8,588 bases of DNA from CAZYVA01 sp964650695 (GTDB lineage: Bacteria; Bacillota; Clostridia; Lachnospirales; Lachnospiraceae): contig CAZYVA010000080.1 in assembly GCA_964650695.1 (NCBI GenBank), positions 1-8,588 of the forward strand. The letters run 5' to 3'. This document shows positions 4,880 through 8,588 of the stretch, piece by piece (the stretch's first letter is position 1; every line of letters starts with the position of its first letter). The notes under the pieces were generated by a model that was given only the letters and a program-made list of their open reading frames with translations, was not told the origin of the DNA and ran no database searches. The position numbers were made by a program, and so were the translations under genes.

Positions 4880-7090
4880 TCATTTTTCGTCCGTATTGCT
4901 CTGTTCCAGCCATGAACGGTCCGGGTCTGTCCCTGTGCCGGGACGCACGAAAAGCGCCCCGCCCTGGTAAAGATACTCATCTGACGTCCGAAAAACCGTA
5001 TTGCTGGATCCCATCTGGCTCACGGTGACAATGTCCCCTTCCATAAGCTCCGCTTCGTTCAAGTCAATCCTCGTATTATTAAGAAATGTGCTTTTCTGTT
5101 GTTCCCCATTGATAAACACCTTGCTTTGTTTCGTGAAGTTTTCCCCGTACAGGCTGTACCCCTGATCCAAATGCGGGATGATATCCGTCAGCACAACGTC
5201 TTTCACCCCCATCGCCATATGGGGTTCTTTCACCGGCATACCCTTATCCCCGTATACATACTGGTTCCCATAGAGGATATCATACTGAAGGAGTTCCAGA
5301 TCCGCCAGATAATTTTTTGTCTGGCGGCGTTTCTGGTGGTAATTGAAAACCGTCCCGGAATGGATGTCCAGCCTGTCAAACACCTCTGCCATGATCTGAT
5401 AGGAGGAGATGTTCCGGTCTGCCTTTTCCAGCCCGATATTGTCCCAGATGACATAATTGGTATTGTAGAGATAGCGGCTTTTCAAATCCTCCGCTTTCAG
5501 CCCGAGCGTCGGCAGATGATCCCCATAAAAAACAACCACCGACGGCTCTCCTCTCTCCTCAATGGCCGATATCAGATCTCCGGCAAACTGATCCATCCCA
5601 TAAACCTGGTTCACATAATATTCCCATTTATTTTTCAAAGCCTCATCCTCAATGCCTTCCACATGGATCTGCGGATCTTCAATTACCTTTTCCTCCGGAT
5701 AGTCCCCATGCCCCTGGAGGCTGACGCAGAACACAAAATCCTGCCCTTTTGTCTGATCCATCGCTTCCGTGACATGCTGCACCAGGATGTCGTCTTTTGC
5801 CCATCCGTTTTCCGTGTATTGCAGGATATTCATAAACTCTTTGCTCGTATACGTATCAAACCCGATGTTGTTGAATACCTTCGCCCTGCTGTAAAAATTC
5901 CCCCCATTGTTATGTAGGGCGTGCGTCCCCCATCCAAGCGCACTAAGGGCCGATGCCGCGCTCTCGCATTGATGGTCTTTCAAAACCGTTTTATACGGAT
6001 ACTCCCCCGGCCCGAAATAGCGTAGGTTCATGCCCGTCAAAACCTCAAATTCCGTGTTGGCAGTCCCCGCCCCTACGGAAGGCACTTTAAAATACCCGGA
6101 AGAATATTCTTCCGCCATTTTGCGCAGGTTGGGTGTTGCGTCCTTATCCGTCGTAAAAAATTCCGCCTCCTGCACGTCAAAATAAGATTCCAACTGGACA
6201 AAAACAATATTCGGCTTTTCTTCGTCCGAAAGGCCTGTCTCGCTTTTAGTGATCTCCCCATCCCCACTGATCTGCGCAATCGTTTCCTCGTTATAACCAT
6301 TCGGCTGGTCAATCCCCGTGTTAAATACGCTCGCCATGAAACAGTACGGCAGGCCGTAATCCTCATAGGCAAACGCGATATTCCCGAAATAAGTGGAGAC
6401 GACCCGCTTGTCGATCGCCTGTTCCGTCAAAAACACATACAACACCGCCCAGATGGCAATCCCAACCGCCGCGCGGATACGGTGGATCTTCCCTTCATAC
6501 TGGCCGCCGCGCCGCCACATAGCGGCCACCCACACGCACAACGCGCCCAGCCCGACTGCCAGCATAACCAGTTCCCAGCCATTGAAATAGTTGTTGATCA
6601 GGGATAACGCATCCGAAGCCACTTTCAGATCCTGTGCGTTAAACGGCGTGACGCGCTTGAGGAGCATATAGCCGTTGGCCACCCCCAGGATCATCCAGAG
6701 CGCGCCGATGATGATCCGCGCGAACACTCTCCGCTTGAACAGGTAAACGATGGAAAACGTCATGAAAACCATAAAAGCATTGTAGAAAAAAACCAGTGGC
6801 GTCTCCGTCATATACTCCCACGCTTCCACTACGGAATGCCTGGAAATCGCTTCTATCGCAAAATTAATCAGGCAGGCAAGCAGCGCATGCAGGATCAGGG
6901 AAGCCTGGTTCATCCTGTGCCAGACCGGACGCATTTTCTTCGCAAACGCACGGTTCTGCCGTTCTTCAAGAATACGCCTGCGCCTTTCCTTCCGGGATTT
7001 CCAGTAAGCGGAAATATCTTCTTTTTTCAGGTTTTTCAGTTTTTGGATGCTGCCTTTTATTTCCGGCTTCTTCATGTGAATGTTCTTCAT
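4880..7090 (-). CDS. LtaS/MdoB-family phosphoglycerol transferase (lipoteichoic-acid-synthase-like)
   Basis: This 736-residue membrane enzyme belongs to the alkaline phosphatase/sulfatase superfamily. It begins with a very basic cytoplasmic stretch (1-60), then five predicted TM segments (about 62-82, 96-118, 123-145, 172-192, 207-223), as in LtaS. The extracellular catalytic domain runs from about 292 to 590. Probable active-site residues by comparison with S. aureus LtaS are Glu301 (VQLESYF), the nucleophile Thr343 (GAGTANTEF), Arg402 (NFYSRAKVF), His461 (LQGHGDY), and Asp524-His525 (FYGDHLP). A further C-terminal segment, about 625-710 (YSLYGENFTKQSKVFING), looks like an IPT/TIG-like Ig fold. 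LtaS-type enzymes transfer glycerol phosphate from phosphatidylglycerol to glycolipid-linked polymers; the exact product here is inferred only at family level. ATG at 7090 has AAAGGGG 6 nt upstream, while the second Met (codon 6) has none. The gene lies 59 nt after valS with no terminator between. Confidence 0.9.
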   Translation of the reverse strand: MKNIHMKKPEIKGSIQKLKNLKKEDISAYWKSRKERRRRILEERQNRAFAKKMRPVWHRMNQASLILHALLACLINFAIEAISRHSVVEAWEYMTETPLVFFYNAFMVFMTFSIVYLFKRRVFARIIIGALWMILGVANGYMLLKRVTPFNAQDLKVASDALSLINNYFNGWELVMLAVGLGALCVWVAAMWRRGGQYEGKIHRIRAAVGIAIWAVLYVFLTEQAIDKRVVSTYFGNIAFAYEDYGLPYCFMASVFNTGIDQPNGYNEETIAQISGDGEITKSETGLSDEEKPNIVFVQLESYFDVQEAEFFTTDKDATPNLRKMAEEYSSGYFKVPSVGAGTANTEFEVLTGMNLRYFGPGEYPYKTVLKDHQCESAASALSALGWGTHALHNNGGNFYSRAKVFNNIGFDTYTSKEFMNILQYTENGWAKDDILVQHVTEAMDQTKGQDFVFCVSLQGHGDYPEEKVIEDPQIHVEGIEDEALKNKWEYYVNQVYGMDQFAGDLISAIEERGEPSVVVFYGDHLPTLGLKAEDLKSRYLYNTNYVIWDNIGLEKADRNISSYQIMAEVFDRLDIHSGTVFNYHQKRRQTKNYLADLELLQYDILYGNQYVYGDKGMPVKEPHMAMGVKDVVLTDIIPHLDQGYSLYGENFTKQSKVFINGEQQKSTFLNNTRIDLNEAELMEGDIVTVSQMGSSNTVFRTSDEYLYQGGALFVRPGTGTDPDRSWLEQSNTDEK

Positions 7091-7149
7091 CCATATCCCC
7101 TTTATATCCGTATCGGGAAACCGTCTGTTCCCATCTGCCGCCGTAAAGA

Positions 7150-8588
7150 TCAGGAATCTTTGCCTTTTAACCCCTCAAGCCTTGCCTGTACCTGTCCCAG
7201 CATCCGTCTGTATTTTTCCAGCTTTTCGCGTTCCTCACGCACCTTGTCCTCCGGCGCTTTGGCTACAAACTTCCCGTTCTTTAACAGCCCCGACGCACGG
7301 GCAATCTCTTTTTGCAGCCGGTCTTCCTCCTTCGTCAGCCGCTCCATCTCCTGCCCAAAGTCAACCAGCTCCTCCATCGGCACATATACGGCTGCGTCCG
7401 AAATCACAATGGACACTGCGTCCTCGGCGATGCCTGTCTTGTCCTGCTGGATAACCAACTCATTTGCCGCCGCCATCATCATGGCCGAATTTTTCAGGAA
7501 TTCCAATCCGGTACACAATGCCTGGTCCTGGCACACCACGTATATTTTTGCCTTTCTGGAATTTGGCACATTCATCTCTGCACGGACATTGCGCACTCCC
7601 CGGACGATCTCTTTATAATGCTCCACAATATTTTCTGCATCCGGAAAAGACCAGCCCTCGTCATATACCGGCCACTCCGACATCATCAAAGACTCTTCTT
7701 CCGGCGCAATCTTACGGTAAATTTCCTCTGTCACAAATGGCATATACGGATGTAAGAGCTTCAGGCCCTTTTTCAGGACTTCCCTCAATGTCCACAGAGC
7801 GTCATTGGCGCTGTCCATATCGACTTCCGGGCGATAGATCCGGCATTTCGCGATCTCAATATACCAGTCGCAGAATTCATCCCACATAAAATCATAGATT
7901 TTAGCCAATGCGATACCCAGTTCGTATTTATCCATGTTTTCAGTAACATCCCTCACCAGGGTATTGCATTTGGATATAATCCAACGGTCATCGGGACGAA
8001 GCCTGGCATCCACAGGCTTTTTGATTTCCTTGCCATCAATATTCATCAAAATAAACCGGGACGCATTCCATACCTTGTTCGCAAAGTTACGGCTCGCCTC
8101 TACTCTTTCATTATAGAAACGCATATCATTACCAGGCGCATTCCCGGTTACAAGTGTCATACGCAGCGCATCCGCCCCATAACGGTCAATGATTTCCAGC
8201 GGGTCGATCCCATTTCCCAGGGATTTGCTCATCTTGCGCCCCAGGGAATCCCGGACCAGGCCATGGATAAACACAGTGTGGAACGGTGCTTTCCCGGTAT
8301 GTGCATATCCGGAAAATACCATACGGATGACCCAGAAGAAAATGATATCATATCCGGTTACCAGTACGTCCGTCGGGTAAAAATAATCATAATCCTCCGT
8401 ATGCTCCGGCCATCCAAGAATGGAAAACGGCCAAAGTGCGGAGCTAAACCACGTATCCAGCGTGTCCTCGTCCTGGGTCATGTGCTTACATCCGCACTTT
8501 GGGCACACGCCTGGATTTTCCCGTGCAACAACCATCTCGCCGCACGCATCACAATAATAAGCCGGGATCCGGTGTCCCCACCAGATCT
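7150..8588 (-). CDS. valS: Valyl-tRNA synthetase ValS, C-terminal part (truncated by window edge)
   Basis: The reading frame runs off the high-coordinate end, so about 478 codons are visible from an enzyme that is usually near 880 residues. It attaches valine to tRNA-Val in the cytoplasm. The visible part begins IWWGHRIPAYYCDACGE, the conserved end of the editing/catalytic region of class Ia synthetases. A CxxC pair (CDAC, then CPKC), probably a zinc-binding knuckle, and DTWFSSALWPFS follow. The KMSKS signature is exact and lies at 8221-8235, followed by LGNGIDPLEIIDRYGADALR, typical of ValRS. An anticodon-binding helical domain comes next, and the last 70 residues form the ValRS coiled-coil tail with FVAKAPEDKVREEREKLEKY. 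The stop is TGA at 7150-7152. The ATG at 8533-8535 is internal, not the start. The HIGH motif lies outside the window. Confidence 0.96.
   Translation of the reverse strand, partial: IWWGHRIPAYYCDACGEMVVARENPGVCPKCGCKHMTQDEDTLDTWFSSALWPFSILGWPEHTEDYDYFYPTDVLVTGYDIIFFWVIRMVFSGYAHTGKAPFHTVFIHGLVRDSLGRKMSKSLGNGIDPLEIIDRYGADALRMTLVTGNAPGNDMRFYNERVEASRNFANKVWNASRFILMNIDGKEIKKPVDARLRPDDRWIISKCNTLVRDVTENMDKYELGIALAKIYDFMWDEFCDWYIEIAKCRIYRPEVDMDSANDALWTLREVLKKGLKLLHPYMPFVTEEIYRKIAPEEESLMMSEWPVYDEGWSFPDAENIVEHYKEIVRGVRNVRAEMNVPNSRKAKIYVVCQDQALCTGLEFLKNSAMMMAAANELVIQQDKTGIAEDAVSIVISDAAVYVPMEELVDFGQEMERLTKEEDRLQKEIARASGLLKNGKFVAKAPEDKVREEREKLEKYRRMLGQVQARLEGLKGKDS

Noticed and set aside
5099..5917. A 272-codon open frame on the plus strand opposite the LtaS-like gene
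   Set aside because: It is antisense to a clearly conserved catalytic domain, its translation shows no recognisable motif, and I see no suitable ribosome binding site. It is a codon-bias shadow.
7091..7149. GGGAA/TTCCC hairpin and TATAAA in the valS to LtaS-like spacer as terminator or promoter
   Set aside because: The stem is only five pairs with no T-run, and the TATAAA overlaps the ribosome binding site and has no -35 partner.
6836..7618. A 260-codon plus-strand open frame spanning the LtaS-like/valS junction
   Set aside because: It crosses two genes supported by strong family motifs on the other strand, and its Ser/Pro/Phe-rich translation is typical of antisense reading.

Overview
The window looks like a chromosomal segment of a spore-forming Firmicute, most likely a clostridium of the Lachnospiraceae type. 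This rests on a complete spoIIA-type sporulation operon, strong AGGAGG-like ribosome binding sites, the valS-folC neighbourhood known from Bacillus and clostridia, and an LtaS-like membrane enzyme typical of Gram-positive cells. The assignment below phylum is inference. Every gene I can support lies on the minus strand, so the biological order runs from high to low coordinates.

Region 1 (8588 down to about 3263) is a compact run of four genes. It starts with the 3' part of valS (valyl-tRNA synthetase, cut by the window edge). A five-TM LtaS/MdoB-like phosphoglycerol transferase follows, with a C-terminal Ig-like segment. Then come folC (folylpolyglutamate/dihydrofolate synthase) and a 44-codon acidic small ORF that overlaps the end of folC and has a perfect AGGAGG. 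The gaps between the first three genes are short (59 and 75 nt) and hold no convincing terminator, so cotranscription is plausible. Region 2 (3262 to about 1770) holds one gene for a membrane-anchored protein with TPR-like helices on both sides of a single TM segment. A hairpin lies in front of it and a good rho-independent terminator behind it.

Region 3 (about 1740 to 225) is the spoIIAA-spoIIAB-sigF operon: anti-anti-sigma factor, anti-sigma factor/kinase and the forespore sigma factor. spoIIAA and spoIIAB are adjacent with no spacer, and spoIIAB overlaps sigF by 22 nt, so the three are probably translationally coupled. A sigma-H-like promoter candidate lies in front of spoIIAA. Region 4 (1 to 224) has no supportable gene. 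Its outer part is much richer in A+T than the rest and contains two short inverted repeats.

Most of the window is conventional housekeeping and sporulation DNA. I see no mobile element, CRISPR array, tRNA, rRNA or evidently new system. The least explained items are the 44-residue ORF after folC, the TPR membrane protein between folC and spoIIA, and the AT-rich end beyond sigF.
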